Positions 52,704 through 62,261 of a DNA stretch of 64,000 nt are shown in pieces. Source of the stretch: DYFT01 sp041695085. Lineage in GTDB: Bacteria; Bacteroidota; Ignavibacteria; UBA10030. Position numbers and translations under genes: made by a program. The stretch covers positions 1-64,000 of the forward strand of contig JBGFRO010000022.1 of assembly GCA_041695085.1 (NCBI GenBank). Reading direction: 5' to 3'. The notes under the pieces were generated by a model. It did not search any database. It saw only the letters and a program-made list of their open reading frames with translations, and had not been told where the DNA came from. Every line of letters starts with the position of its first letter. Positions within the stretch are counted from its first letter, which is position 1.

Positions 52704-53387
52704 TCAGAATCTGAGGTCGAGGCGCTTGATTTGGTTCTTGGTGAGCGAAACATAGACGGAGCGACGAGCCCCTTCCAGCTGGAATTGAAGCGTAACGAAT
52801 GGGACGATTCTGTGATTCCCGAGATACCGTGAACCGTCGGACGCGGTAAGAGGCACCGGATAGAAGTCGATGGGAAGGTTTTCATTGCCGATCGTGAAGC
52901 GTCCGAGGGAATCGGTCACTGCTGTCACTCTGCCAGTAACGGTCACCGGGTACGACATTCTCACCACATTCTCAACGAGATATTGCACGAAATAGACTCC
53001 ACTCGGGACGAAATTTCCCGCCCCATCCTTCTGATCCCATTCTACCGTCAACGGACCGGGGGAGATGGTATCGTTGAAGAGGACACGAAATGGCACGCCA
53101 CTACGGCTGGCAACGCGAACCAACACGGGTTTACGAGCGTCCGTTACCTGATACGTCTTCGACGGTGGTGGATTAGCGTCGACAAAAACGTAGTCATAGT
53201 AGAGCACGACAGGAACATCTCTTAAGGGATTTCCGAATTGATCCGAAAGCTTTCCCATAATCATGTACCCATCAACCTCGGGTTGCTCTGTGCGATCTTC
53301 GAACGCCGGAACTTCTCGTTCACATCCGGGAAGAATCACACATCCCGCCACCAACACGATGGCGAGCCACAGAACGCGTCCCTTCAT
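52704..53387 (-). CDS. Lipoprotein with FlgD/carboxypeptidase-like beta domains
   Basis: A 227-residue lipoprotein: signal LAIVLVAGCVILPGCERE with the lipidated cysteine in LPGC. The mature part has a first immunoglobulin-like region (MIMGKLSDQFGNPLRDVPVV, as in carboxypeptidase-regulatory domains), then a FlgD-like segment DQKDGAGNFVPSGVYFVQY, and a second regulatory-like strand region. The ATG at 53387 overlaps the TGA of the upstream gene (TGATG); a GTG one codon earlier is possible. It is the fourth gene of the T9SS-linked cluster, between the M6-like protein and the peptidase-propeller-barrel fusion, which suggests it is a partner of these at the outer membrane (inference). Confidence 0.8.
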   Translation of the reverse strand: MKGRVLWLAIVLVAGCVILPGCEREVPAFEDRTEQPEVDGYMIMGKLSDQFGNPLRDVPVVLYYDYVFVDANPPPSKTYQVTDARKPVLVRVASRSGVPFRVLFNDTISPGPLTVEWDQKDGAGNFVPSGVYFVQYLVENVVRMSYPVTVTGRVTAVTDSLGRFTIGNENLPIDFYPVPLTASDGSRYLGNHRIVPFVTLQFQLEGARRSVYVSLTKNQIKRLDLRF

Positions 53388-56300
53388 CACTTCACCACTG
53401 CAATCTTGATAATTGCCGCCTCCGATCGCACGGCTCCCATCGCTTCGATGCGCGCAAGATACACGCCGCTATGCACTCCGGAAACATCCCACACCACCTC
53501 CCCATCAATTCCGCCACGCGACTGTCCCCTCAGTTCAGCCACCTGCTCTCCGGCGAGATCGAACACCTTGACGTTGATCGAAGCATCCTCGGTTGTGTAG
53601 AAACGAATGTTGGTGAACGATCCATAGACTGGATTTGGCCAGTTGTAGGTGCGTTCACGCGAAAGGAACTCGGATGACAGCGGTTTCGGATCAGGTGTTC
53701 CTTGAAGGGTCGTCGAAGTTTGTGCGCCGTTGTGCCGATACATTGGCCATTGAATACGCGACGAGACAAACGGCGATGCGAAACTAAAGGCATGGAGCTT
53801 CCCAAAACCATCGGTTCCAACGATCCCCACCCCACCACTCTCCGTCCTGAAGAGTGCCGGCACCCACATCGACGCGTCGCTGAACCTGATGACATTTTCG
53901 GGAGATCGCGTAACGCCCGGCTGATACATCCACAGATCACCTACGAGATCGATCCGAAGTATGTCCGGTTTGCCGTCACCCGTCACATCTCCAACCAATA
54001 GACCGGATCGAGGAGACGGAGGCTGCATACCGAACGCGACAGGAAAGCCGTCGACTAACGCACCACCGACATTGAAAGCAAACAGCCTTCCTTTGTTGGA
54101 AAGTACGATGATCTCCTTCTTTCCATCACCATCCAGATCGGCAAGGGCAGGAGGAGTAGGAAAAGACTCGCCGACATCAACAGTGACATTTTGACCATCC
54201 AGTGAGTGTGTTGTGATCCCCTCCACATCGAGGATCAACAACGTCTTCTTGTAATGGTTTTCGCTGATGCGGTTATTCACGATGCCGACGACCTGAGTTT
54301 GACCGTTGCCGCGCAGATCACCGCTCACCAGATATGCGATGGCGCCAGTCGGCACCGGCACAGGTGTTGCCGTTTGCAACGCGAGATCATACACATACAT
54401 CGAGTTTTGGCCGCCCAGAACGATCTTGTTTTTGTTACCGAATCGGGCAAACGCCCCAACCTCGCCACTTACACCGGTCAATGTTGAGACGTCACCACGA
54501 AGCGAGATGCGTTGGACGTTCCCCGAGCCGTAGTAGGCAAACAATGTGGTATCGACAAATGCCACAGAGATGTAACTACCCGATCTCTTGAAGATTCGCT
54601 CGACGGTTGTACTACCAGAGGACTTCCGCACCCTCCACAGATACACACCATCCTCCGATCCCGCGGCGACATAGACATCGTTCTGAGACGGATGTCGCAT
54701 CAACGCGATATTGTAGATGGAAGGAGCATCGATCTCAGCAACGATGAAGGATGAGCCGACGGTGGGAGCGCCGTTCTGTCTCCATGCTACGACGGCACCG
54801 CGGCCTGTCGGCGAGCCGCCCCGGCCATCGATTCCGGTCCAGAGTGTGCGTGTCGTGATGAACTCATCGATTCCATCTCCGTCGATGTCAAAGACAAGAG
54901 GACTGAAGCGCAGATCGCCATTGATACGGATCGGAAAACCCGCAAGTGGTTTGAGCTTCTCCGTTCCTATTTCGACGGTTGCCATCATCGTTGTCGCGCG
55001 AGGACTGATATCGCGAATGGTCACAAGGCTTCTGGAACCGCTGTTACTCTTGCTATTCGGATGAGAGGTCTCACCAAAGTAGTTCTTGTACGGTGGAGCC
55101 GGATTGCCTGCGAACCAAAAATCGAGAGGCCAGCCGGATTCAGTTCCAAATCCCGGCTCTAACAAGTCGTACTTACGGCCGATATCTTGTGATCCATCCG
55201 CTTCCTCAAGATCGACACCACGGGCAGCTGGATCAGCGTTGATCGTATTGTTCAGAAGTCCTCGTTGAATGATGCTCTCATCAATGTGCCAGATGAGGAG
55301 TCCGCCCCCATGAAACTCCCGCTGGTCCCCCGGAAACCCCGGCAGAGCCCAATCGAAATCCTCGGCATCCACGACGCTTCCGGAAATCGCTCGCACGTCA
55401 TCGAATCGGAAACCGATCGTGTCCTTCGCAAAATGAATCTCACGCAGCGATCGGTTTGAATCACGGATAACGAGGCGCTGTCCATTTCCATGCGGATCGC
55501 GTATTCTGTTTTCAATCAGGAAATATTCCCTCTCGTTCATCGGGACCTTATAAATGCGATTACCGGCGGTCGTGAGTCCGACTGCAGGAAGTTCGATCCG
55601 TTGCGTCGAAGAGATTGTGATAGGATCGGTCCAACCGAGCCATACTTTCTCCCATGCTGAAGGGTGAGGAGGAAACAATCCGTTGTACGCACCGATCGAC
55701 GCACCATCCATCAAGCCAAATCGACCAATCGCCGACGCACCCGTCTTCGTGTTGAAAAGATCCGGCAGACCGAGAAATGTTCCAAACGACGCGGCGAGCA
55801 AACCGTTCATGCTGAGATGCAACGTATCGATCCGGGTTCCTGATCGAAGGACGCGCGTCTCGGCTTCCGGCAGCACCATCGTGTTGGTAATGAGGAACGA
55901 CCCTCCACTCACGGGGATGCCCGCATACGTATCGTCTCGCAAGTATTGACGCAGGTTTCTGAGATTGAAGGTAAGAGAGGGGATATCGTTCGGCGTTGGA
56001 TCGAAACCTAAGAGGCTGACGAGGTCCACATCTCGCCCGATTCCTGCGTGAAAGATCACAAAAGCATCGTATTGCGCGAAGGGGAATCCAACGAAGATAG
56101 AATCGGCCTTCCGCCAGCTTTCGAGTACCAGATCCGCCAACCGCCGATTATCGCTCCCGTCTTTGGGTGGTGAGTATGCCGACATCTGTTTTGAAAGCGT
56201 GACGACCCGACCCAGCACGTCGCCTTGAACCAACACTTTCCCGTTCGATACATTGCGAAAGTAGTTTGACAGAAACCGAAGCTTGTCGGCAAAATAGAGA

Positions 56301-56596
56301 GAATCGTGCGGAGGTGGGTCAATCATCCGCGCATCGGTCGATTGCAGAAGAAACTTACCGTTGCCGGTGGTAAGTGTATCGCTATCGGGTTGAAAATCGA
56401 CCAAAAGAGCAAGGACGCGAAAGAGTCCCGTCGAGCGACTTGCCGGTTGATGCTCGTCCACAATGCGTTGCACCGTGACAGGATCGGGTCGGAACAGAGA
56501 GGGACGCGCCCGATCTGCCTGACCGGGCGTTTGTCCGTATATCCGTGTGAGAAGGAAGGGAAGCCAAAAGAAGAACAGAACACGACAGGTTGTCAT
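53387..56596 (-). CDS. M6-like protein lacking zinc motif, T9SS sorting domain
   Basis: A 1069-residue secreted protein with a signal peptide (VLFFFWLPFLLTRIYGQ). Residues about 55-450 follow the M6/immune-inhibitor-A layout (LFRVLALLVDFQPDSD, then LPDLFNTKTGASAIGRFGLM, then LLIWHIDESIIQRG). At the place of the catalytic HEFGHxLG, however, it reads ASFGTFLG, so both histidines and the glutamate are gone. Later residues contain FG-GAP/VCBS-like repeats (FDIDGDGIDEF, ADLDGDGKKEI, GDVTGDGKPDI). The C-terminus is a T9SS type A sorting domain (TYNWPNPVYGSFTNIRFYT ... SGVYLARIE). It is probably a non-catalytic surface protein or decoy. It lies between porV and the lipoprotein gene. Confidence 0.85.
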   Translation of the reverse strand: MTTCRVLFFFWLPFLLTRIYGQTPGQADRARPSLFRPDPVTVQRIVDEHQPASRSTGLFRVLALLVDFQPDSDTLTTGNGKFLLQSTDARMIDPPPHDSLYFADKLRFLSNYFRNVSNGKVLVQGDVLGRVVTLSKQMSAYSPPKDGSDNRRLADLVLESWRKADSIFVGFPFAQYDAFVIFHAGIGRDVDLVSLLGFDPTPNDIPSLTFNLRNLRQYLRDDTYAGIPVSGGSFLITNTMVLPEAETRVLRSGTRIDTLHLSMNGLLAASFGTFLGLPDLFNTKTGASAIGRFGLMDGASIGAYNGLFPPHPSAWEKVWLGWTDPITISSTQRIELPAVGLTTAGNRIYKVPMNEREYFLIENRIRDPHGNGQRLVIRDSNRSLREIHFAKDTIGFRFDDVRAISGSVVDAEDFDWALPGFPGDQREFHGGGLLIWHIDESIIQRGLLNNTINADPAARGVDLEEADGSQDIGRKYDLLEPGFGTESGWPLDFWFAGNPAPPYKNYFGETSHPNSKSNSGSRSLVTIRDISPRATTMMATVEIGTEKLKPLAGFPIRINGDLRFSPLVFDIDGDGIDEFITTRTLWTGIDGRGGSPTGRGAVVAWRQNGAPTVGSSFIVAEIDAPSIYNIALMRHPSQNDVYVAAGSEDGVYLWRVRKSSGSTTVERIFKRSGSYISVAFVDTTLFAYYGSGNVQRISLRGDVSTLTGVSGEVGAFARFGNKNKIVLGGQNSMYVYDLALQTATPVPVPTGAIAYLVSGDLRGNGQTQVVGIVNNRISENHYKKTLLILDVEGITTHSLDGQNVTVDVGESFPTPPALADLDGDGKKEIIVLSNKGRLFAFNVGGALVDGFPVAFGMQPPSPRSGLLVGDVTGDGKPDILRIDLVGDLWMYQPGVTRSPENVIRFSDASMWVPALFRTESGGVGIVGTDGFGKLHAFSFASPFVSSRIQWPMYRHNGAQTSTTLQGTPDPKPLSSEFLSRERTYNWPNPVYGSFTNIRFYTTEDASINVKVFDLAGEQVAELRGQSRGGIDGEVVWDVSGVHSGVYLARIEAMGAVRSEAAIIKIAVVK

Positions 56597-56643
56597 GAGT
56601 CTCCGCGTTGCTCAAGCATCGGTTGGGAACCGCACAGGCGTCG

Positions 56644-57759
56644 TTAGAGCGACGCACCTCCCCAGGAAATCAGGAGCGTGAAGCGGAGTGTTTCTCCGAG
56701 CGGGTGTTGTTCTTCGAATGTGCTGATGTAACTGAAGTCGAATCCGTAAATGTCGTACCGCACGCCCGCACCGAACGTGAGGAACTTTCGGTTTCCGAAC
56801 TGCGGATCTTCATAGAAGTATCCGGCCCGCAGTGCAACCCACTTGGGGGAGCCGTACCAGTATTCCACACCCATGCCGGTAACAAACTCACGCAACTCCT
56901 CCCTGAACGACTTATCGGCCCACGAGGTGAAGATGGCTTTGTAGAATGGCTCAGAAGTCCCATCTTCCTTTCTACTCACTAACAGCTTACTGACATCAAG
57001 AATAGCGGTAAGGTTGTTGTAATCGCTGTCAATCACCTTATATGCGAACCCGAGCCGGAAATTGGTCGGCAAGGGATCTGCTTGAGCTTTGTCGATGTAA
57101 GTAAGCGCCGGGCCGATATTGGAAATGTTCAGACCGAGATTGAATCTTCCCCCCATATCCAAACTTGTGAATGGTATGGTCATCGTGCGGGGTTTGTAGA
57201 GAAGACCAACATCGAAACTGAAACCGGAGGAGATGCCCTGACCTTTTTCTTCGGCTGTTCCAAACGGAGCAAGACGGCTGTGGATGAATCGACCATTCAA
57301 TCCTAAACCGAGTTCCTCGGACAACTTTGTTGCGTATCCAGCGGTAACGGCAAATTCATATCCTTTGAACGTCTCGATAACGGTAGGATCATTCTCCGTG
57401 CGGTTAAATTCACCGAGGTTGAGATACGTGATGCTTGCGGAGATTGTCCCGTGGAGATCCGGCACATCTTTTCGATACACGAGATAATCGATAAACAGAT
57501 CCGAGAGCCCGAACGCGGGGAGCCAGTTGGCGTGCGAAATGCTCAGCTCAGATCCCTGCTGAAATGCGAGCCCGGCTGGATTCCAGAACGCCGCTGCAGC
57601 ATCGTCAGCTAACGCGACACCTGCTTCACCCATGCCGCTGGCGCGTGAATTTGGCGCAATCAACAAGAAGGGAACGGCCGAAGTCGATACCTGTGCGTTT
57701 GCGACTTCAACTGCCACCACAAGCAGGGTGATCACGAGTCCAAAAAATTTCTTCTCCAT
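56644..57759 (-). CDS. porV: T9SS outer membrane shuttle protein PorV
   Basis: A 371-residue FadL-like barrel of the PorV/PorQ family: signal peptide (FGLVITLLVVAVEVANAQ), then the hallmark FLLIAPNSRASGMGEAGVAL and AAAFWNPAGLAFQQ, many amphipathic strands and an ending FTLLISWGGASL. PorV receives cargo from the translocon and passes it to PorU for cleavage of the sorting signal and attachment to A-LPS (established for the family). It is the second gene of the run, 99 bp downstream of porU. Its presence next to porU supports the assignment over PorQ, which is a close relative. Confidence 0.88.
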   Translation of the reverse strand: MEKKFFGLVITLLVVAVEVANAQVSTSAVPFLLIAPNSRASGMGEAGVALADDAAAAFWNPAGLAFQQGSELSISHANWLPAFGLSDLFIDYLVYRKDVPDLHGTISASITYLNLGEFNRTENDPTVIETFKGYEFAVTAGYATKLSEELGLGLNGRFIHSRLAPFGTAEEKGQGISSGFSFDVGLLYKPRTMTIPFTSLDMGGRFNLGLNISNIGPALTYIDKAQADPLPTNFRLGFAYKVIDSDYNNLTAILDVSKLLVSRKEDGTSEPFYKAIFTSWADKSFREELREFVTGMGVEYWYGSPKWVALRAGYFYEDPQFGNRKFLTFGAGVRYDIYGFDFSYISTFEEQHPLGETLRFTLLISWGGASL

Positions 57760-57858
57760 ACAAACCTCCTCAAAGGAAAAATGCCCGACGCGTGAACGTC
57801 GGCGTGACTAAAATAGATAATTTGGCATTGAGATTCAATCAAACCAATGTATACCGTT

Positions 57859-60800
57859 TCATCGCAGAACGGAGAGCTTTCCCATCGCCTCACTGCTCAA
57901 CGCGCCGTCGAGTGATCGGGCTACAATCCGGTAAAAGTAAACGCCATTCGCCACCTCTCCCCCTTCTTGATCTCGTCCATCCCACGGAATCTGAACAAAG
58001 CGGTCGACCACCGCCGGAAGTTGGATCGTATGGATGAGTCGTCCTGCAACCGTATAGATCTTGACTTCCACGTCAATGGGATCTGTTGTCGTTCGTTGGA
58101 ATGTGAAACGCGTCGAACGATTGAACGGGTTCGGAAAGTTGAAGACGTTGTAGAGTGACAGGGACGACCCCGCGCGTACTTCAAAATGCGTCTCCTCGGT
58201 AGAGGAATTGTTATGGATGTCCCACGCCTTGACCATCAAGGTATGTCTCCCTTCCGGAAGATCGTTGAGTTGGTACTCCACCCTGCCGCTTTGATACGTA
58301 TCAAGATTGCCCCGATAGAAAGCTGAAAGGTCGATCGACTGGGAGAGACTTGTCAGCACCGCTTCAAGGCGATGCCCGATGCCAGCGGTTGACGTATTGA
58401 TCCCGCTCTCGTCCGAAAGGTCGACAAAAAGCTTGGGATTCGGTCCTACAATATCCCCGGGCTGGAACGCCATGTCCTCGAGCCGGATGACGATGTCGGG
58501 ACCAAGCGAGTCTTTGCCGGCTGAGGCAGAAGTTCCTGAGATGAAGATGTTTTCGAAGTAGCCGCTCGCATCGATCGACGCGCTCCAGGAATAGAGTGCC
58601 AGTCTGGCTCGGTTGCCGTCGTAGGAGACATCCTTCGGAATGGGGAACGTGGCCCGATACCTCCCGTTAGTCACGCTGATTTCTCCCCGGTAGAGGAGGC
58701 TGCCGTTGACTTCAAATTCGTAGTTCCCCCATTCAGGGATGATCACCCGGCGTTTCGAGTCGTACATTTCGACGAGTGCGCGACCGTTGAATCCAGAGAA
58801 GTTCGAACTGTCAGGATTCTTGATCGCACCGTTCACAACGACCGTACCAAGGGTTGGAAGAAAGATGGCCCTCAGTGCGCGTTCGCCGTTGATGCTGTCA
58901 ATGGATGCAAGAGCACGTGGCATAGCGAGCCGGAGCGTCGGGTCACCCAAGAGATGATGTTTGAGGTCGTTCAAATTGTAATGCACCTGCTTGGTAGCCC
59001 AGAATGCGTCGCCGAGTCGGGGCGGCTGGCCAGCTGAATCGCGCTGAAAGAGAAAGGTGTAGAGGGTATTGTTCAGTTGAAAGTTTTCAAAGGAATAGAC
59101 GACCCGCGCTGCGGTAATCGTTGCAATGGATCCGCCGTTCATAAACAGCAACAACTCACCGGCGCTCTCCTCGTCCGGCTTGTCAAAGCGAGCATAGTCG
59201 CATGTCGCTGCAACAACAAGGAAGGGACGTCCGACATTCTTCAATTTCGGAAAGTCCTCACCTTTCGAAAAGATGTTCTCGTGAGCCCACTGCGCTGTGT
59301 TGCCATGACCGGTCCAGTTGAGAATGAGGGTCCCTGCATTGATCGCATCCACAAGAGCGCGATTGGCCGTCGGCTTGCGACGCCCCGTCGACGTATTCAC
59401 CGTCGGATGTTCGATGATGTAGATTTTATTCCGCTGAAAACTCGCAGGTGTCGAAGACTGCGCTACGAGATCTGCCTGGTAGGTGTGAATGCTTCCGTCG
59501 TCGCCTGTCGATGTGAGACCGTCGTCCGCCACAAAGGTGATCCGGTTTCGCCAGGGATCAAATGGCGCTGACGTCTCGTACGCGATGATCTTGTCGATAA
59601 TTGCGCGCGCCTGTTGGGTTGAACGACCGGGGAGCCGGCCCAGAGCCATTGAAATCCTCGGAGAATCGGGATGGAGAAGAACAAAATAGTCGTCGCTCGT
59701 ATACGTCGTGATCTGGTTAATCGACTCAAGCGACTGGTACGAAGGAATCCAATTGCGATCTTGGCTGCGGATATTCTTGTAATCGAAATTTGCGCCGCCA
59801 AACAGAAGCACGTACCGCGGTTTCGTTCCCCACGTTGTCAAAGCATGCCGGAGAAAATCCCGGATCGCCGTCGGATCGACAATGCCGCTGGAGAACTCGT
59901 TATAGATATGTTCGACGTCGACAACGAGGGTCGACAATCCATCACGGGACTCTCGATGAGCTTTCAGGCGATTTGCTTCCGTACGAAACTCTTGAGGAGA
60001 GATGATGATGAACACCGACCCCGTCGTAATGCCGGTGAGGTTCGAGTTCGGCAACTTCCTCGGATTGGCCGGGACCTTGAATCCGTTCCGTCCAACAACC
60101 GCCAGCTCGCGCACGGAGCCGGTTTGTTGTGCGAGTTGGAAACGGACGACAGAAGCGTCCGCAGCGTCGAACACAAGACCGCTCACATTCTTCACCAACG
60201 CGTGGTCGCTCACATCGAAGACGAACACGTCTCGGGATGAAAGTCGCCGCACCTCGTACTCCACAACAGCTGTCGTGTCAGGAGACGCGAAGAGAAGGAG
60301 ATCACCTTCCGCTTCAAACTTCTGACGGTAGAGGAACTCAATCCAATCTAACCAACCTTGTGCGGCTGGATTACGCGTACTGAATGTCAAACGGAGATTG
60401 CTTCGATTGTTCGGCAAATCCCCCGTTCTGACGAATGAAGTGACGGGAGAGCGGTAGAAATAATCAGCCTCAATCGACCCGACATGGGATGAATAGGTGG
60501 TAATCGTGCCGAGGAGTTGATTGTTTTCCTGAATTCTAAATGTGTCAACGGTTGCGGACCGGCTCAGCACCACGAACCGATAGAGAAGGGGCTTGGTTAC
60601 ATCAATACCGGGGAGTGGCGTCGTCACAACGAGTGACGGGTTGGAGCCGTCAAACAATTGCCCCCACCACTGCCGACCTGAAGGCATTCGGTCTTTCGTC
60701 AGCTCCTGCTCCACAAAGACCCTTCCTTGAACATCCGGCGGCCGATACGGAGCGGAACTAGCAAGAGATGGGATGTCTGCCATATCGATGCCTCGGCCTG

Positions 60801-61833
60801 TTCCTCCGAATGTTATGAAGTAATGATTGGTCTCGGTATAATGGTTGATATAGTGGAAGAAACTCTTCTCGCTTGGCGCGTATTTCCAACCTCTCGTTGA
60901 TTTACCGTAGAACAGAATGAAATCATCCGAGTCAAACGTCCCGTTGCTGTTCCGGTCGATAACGAGACGCGCGACTTCTTGTAAACCTTTCGGACGAGGA
61001 GCACGCAAGTCCTCCGGCAACTCCTCTCCTCCCTGCCCGAAAATCCGGATCGACCGGATATTGCCAATCGAGGAAAGAGAAATGCCGGCAGAAGTGAAGA
61101 ATGATGCATCCAATCTGTAGATGCCGCTCTCTTTGACGTCGACCTTGTACCAATCGCCCTGAGCCAGCGGTGAATCGGTTGCGGATTTCATAGGTGAAGC
61201 AACTCGCGTCCGATGCATCTCTGTAAGGTATTGGCCGCTCAAGAGCGCAGAGGGCATGAGCGGAGTTTGAAGTGAACCTGAGAACCCGAGCCGCACCACC
61301 ATTCTCGTATGGAAACGAACCATTCGATTTACTTCATCGAATTGAATCGGATAGATCTTGAGTGTTCCAAGCAGCATTCCCCTTGATTCGGCAACATCCA
61401 CCAACTCTGCTTTCACCGACGGAAACCAACCGGCGCGCGGTGTGCGTTCTTGAACTGACGAAAGAAATGGGATGAGACCCATTGACGAATCCGGCTTCAG
61501 GTGAGGAGCGCGGGGAACCGCGGCGAAATGCTCATCGCGTGAGTCGATAGCAATGATCTCCACAGAAACATCGTGAGAAGGAAACACAAGAGGGACGGCG
61601 CGATAAGGGATCAACAAGCTCCCCGCGTTAACCGATGGTACGATCGCACCCTCAAAGGTAAGGTACGGGAGTTCCCTTTCTCCGTCGACTTTGATCGATC
61701 GTTGTACGACCCTCGGTGTGAACTCAAGCGTTACCGATGTGCCAGTTTCTTCCACAACGCGCACGTCGCGCGCGAACTGAGCCATCAGCGGCACGGGGAG
61801 TATGGTCAGCAGAATGAGAAGTAATCGTGTCAT
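57859..61833 (-). CDS. porU: T9SS C-terminal signal peptidase PorU (gingipain-like, C25)
   Basis: A 1324-residue exported protein (start at ATG 61833 gives MTRLLLILLTILPVPLMAQF as signal peptide; an earlier in-frame ATG at 61875 would add 14 residues). The C25 catalytic pair is seen as H843 in LNWTGHGNTAQWAHE and C878 in VAATCDYARFDKP. The C-terminus has an immunoglobulin-like region and a sorting-domain-like end (FNFPNPFNRSTRFTFQR ... GVYFYRIVARSLDG), as in PorU of Porphyromonas. PorU removes the T9SS signal from cargo and works as a sortase on the cell surface. It is the first gene of the six-gene cluster, with a terminator-like hairpin and an inverted repeat in its leader. Confidence 0.9.
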   Translation of the reverse strand: MTRLLLILLTILPVPLMAQFARDVRVVEETGTSVTLEFTPRVVQRSIKVDGERELPYLTFEGAIVPSVNAGSLLIPYRAVPLVFPSHDVSVEIIAIDSRDEHFAAVPRAPHLKPDSSMGLIPFLSSVQERTPRAGWFPSVKAELVDVAESRGMLLGTLKIYPIQFDEVNRMVRFHTRMVVRLGFSGSLQTPLMPSALLSGQYLTEMHRTRVASPMKSATDSPLAQGDWYKVDVKESGIYRLDASFFTSAGISLSSIGNIRSIRIFGQGGEELPEDLRAPRPKGLQEVARLVIDRNSNGTFDSDDFILFYGKSTRGWKYAPSEKSFFHYINHYTETNHYFITFGGTGRGIDMADIPSLASSAPYRPPDVQGRVFVEQELTKDRMPSGRQWWGQLFDGSNPSLVVTTPLPGIDVTKPLLYRFVVLSRSATVDTFRIQENNQLLGTITTYSSHVGSIEADYFYRSPVTSFVRTGDLPNNRSNLRLTFSTRNPAAQGWLDWIEFLYRQKFEAEGDLLLFASPDTTAVVEYEVRRLSSRDVFVFDVSDHALVKNVSGLVFDAADASVVRFQLAQQTGSVRELAVVGRNGFKVPANPRKLPNSNLTGITTGSVFIIISPQEFRTEANRLKAHRESRDGLSTLVVDVEHIYNEFSSGIVDPTAIRDFLRHALTTWGTKPRYVLLFGGANFDYKNIRSQDRNWIPSYQSLESINQITTYTSDDYFVLLHPDSPRISMALGRLPGRSTQQARAIIDKIIAYETSAPFDPWRNRITFVADDGLTSTGDDGSIHTYQADLVAQSSTPASFQRNKIYIIEHPTVNTSTGRRKPTANRALVDAINAGTLILNWTGHGNTAQWAHENIFSKGEDFPKLKNVGRPFLVVAATCDYARFDKPDEESAGELLLFMNGGSIATITAARVVYSFENFQLNNTLYTFLFQRDSAGQPPRLGDAFWATKQVHYNLNDLKHHLLGDPTLRLAMPRALASIDSINGERALRAIFLPTLGTVVVNGAIKNPDSSNFSGFNGRALVEMYDSKRRVIIPEWGNYEFEVNGSLLYRGEISVTNGRYRATFPIPKDVSYDGNRARLALYSWSASIDASGYFENIFISGTSASAGKDSLGPDIVIRLEDMAFQPGDIVGPNPKLFVDLSDESGINTSTAGIGHRLEAVLTSLSQSIDLSAFYRGNLDTYQSGRVEYQLNDLPEGRHTLMVKAWDIHNNSSTEETHFEVRAGSSLSLYNVFNFPNPFNRSTRFTFQRTTTDPIDVEVKIYTVAGRLIHTIQLPAVVDRFVQIPWDGRDQEGGEVANGVYFYRIVARSLDGALSSEAMGKLSVLR

Positions 61834-61835
61834 CA

Positions 61836-61881
61836 AAACAAAAAAGCCGAAGGAGAATTCGACAAGCTTTCTCATTCGGCT
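61836..61881 (-). promoter_or_regulatory. Terminator-like hairpin at the start of porU
   Basis: On the minus strand, AGCCGAA and TTCGGCT (61875-61881 and 61845-61851) form a 7-bp stem with an inner AGAA/TTCT stem, followed directly by TTTTTTGTTTTG (61836-61846 on the plus strand reads A-rich). This has the form of a rho-independent terminator, but there is no gene upstream on that strand. If porU starts at 61833 the hairpin is in the leader, and if it starts at 61875 the hairpin is in the coding region. Attenuation of the porU cluster is a possible reading. Confidence 0.5.
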
Positions 61882-62261
61882 ACTCTGTCGTGTTGCGAAT
61901 CGAACGGGGAGCGCCGGTCATCTGTTAAAGGCTTGTCGTCATCAACATCACGCTGAACAGAAATGTTAGAATGACTGTTCAGTCAACAACCTTTACCAAA
62001 TGACGCTATAGGATGCTCCTCCGGTTGAAATTGCTGATGCGAAGATAGACAAGAAGTGGCACATTGTCAAGGAATATTCCCTTACCCCCACGTCGTGTGA
62101 TGAATCGTACACACTCGAGTGATGTGTACTCATTACGATCATGTAGTTCGATGATGCACCACCGAGGAACTCGATTCGATATATTCTCATCTCCTTTTTG
62201 GAGATGTGGTACCGCATTTCTTCTTTCTCACTCCGTCATTCAGCAGCAACGATTTTTTAGA
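61882..62261. other. Divergent intergenic region between porU and glgA
   Basis: No convincing gene was seen; a 74-codon frame on the minus strand (61993-62217) lacks protein-like features. The stretch should hold the porU cluster promoter. Candidate: TTG near 61992 and TAACATTT near 61966 on the minus strand, partly covered by the inverted repeat described separately. The right half is AT-rich and leads to the glgA promoter. Confidence 0.4.
61953..61982. promoter_or_regulatory. Inverted repeat CTGAACAG-N14-CTGTTCAG, possible operator
   Basis: Perfect 8-bp inverted repeat, CTGAACAG (61953-61960) and CTGTTCAG (61975-61982), with a 14-base spacer. It lies about 120 bp upstream of the porU start and overlaps the best promoter-like sequence on the minus strand (TTGACT ... 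TAACAT). The two-turn spacing of 22 bp between arm centres suits a dimeric regulator binding one face of the helix. The regulator is unknown. Confidence 0.5.

Noticed and set aside
61993..62217. 74-residue gene on the minus strand in front of porU
   Set aside because: No ribosome-binding site, no recognisable composition or motif, and it overlaps the likely porU promoter region.
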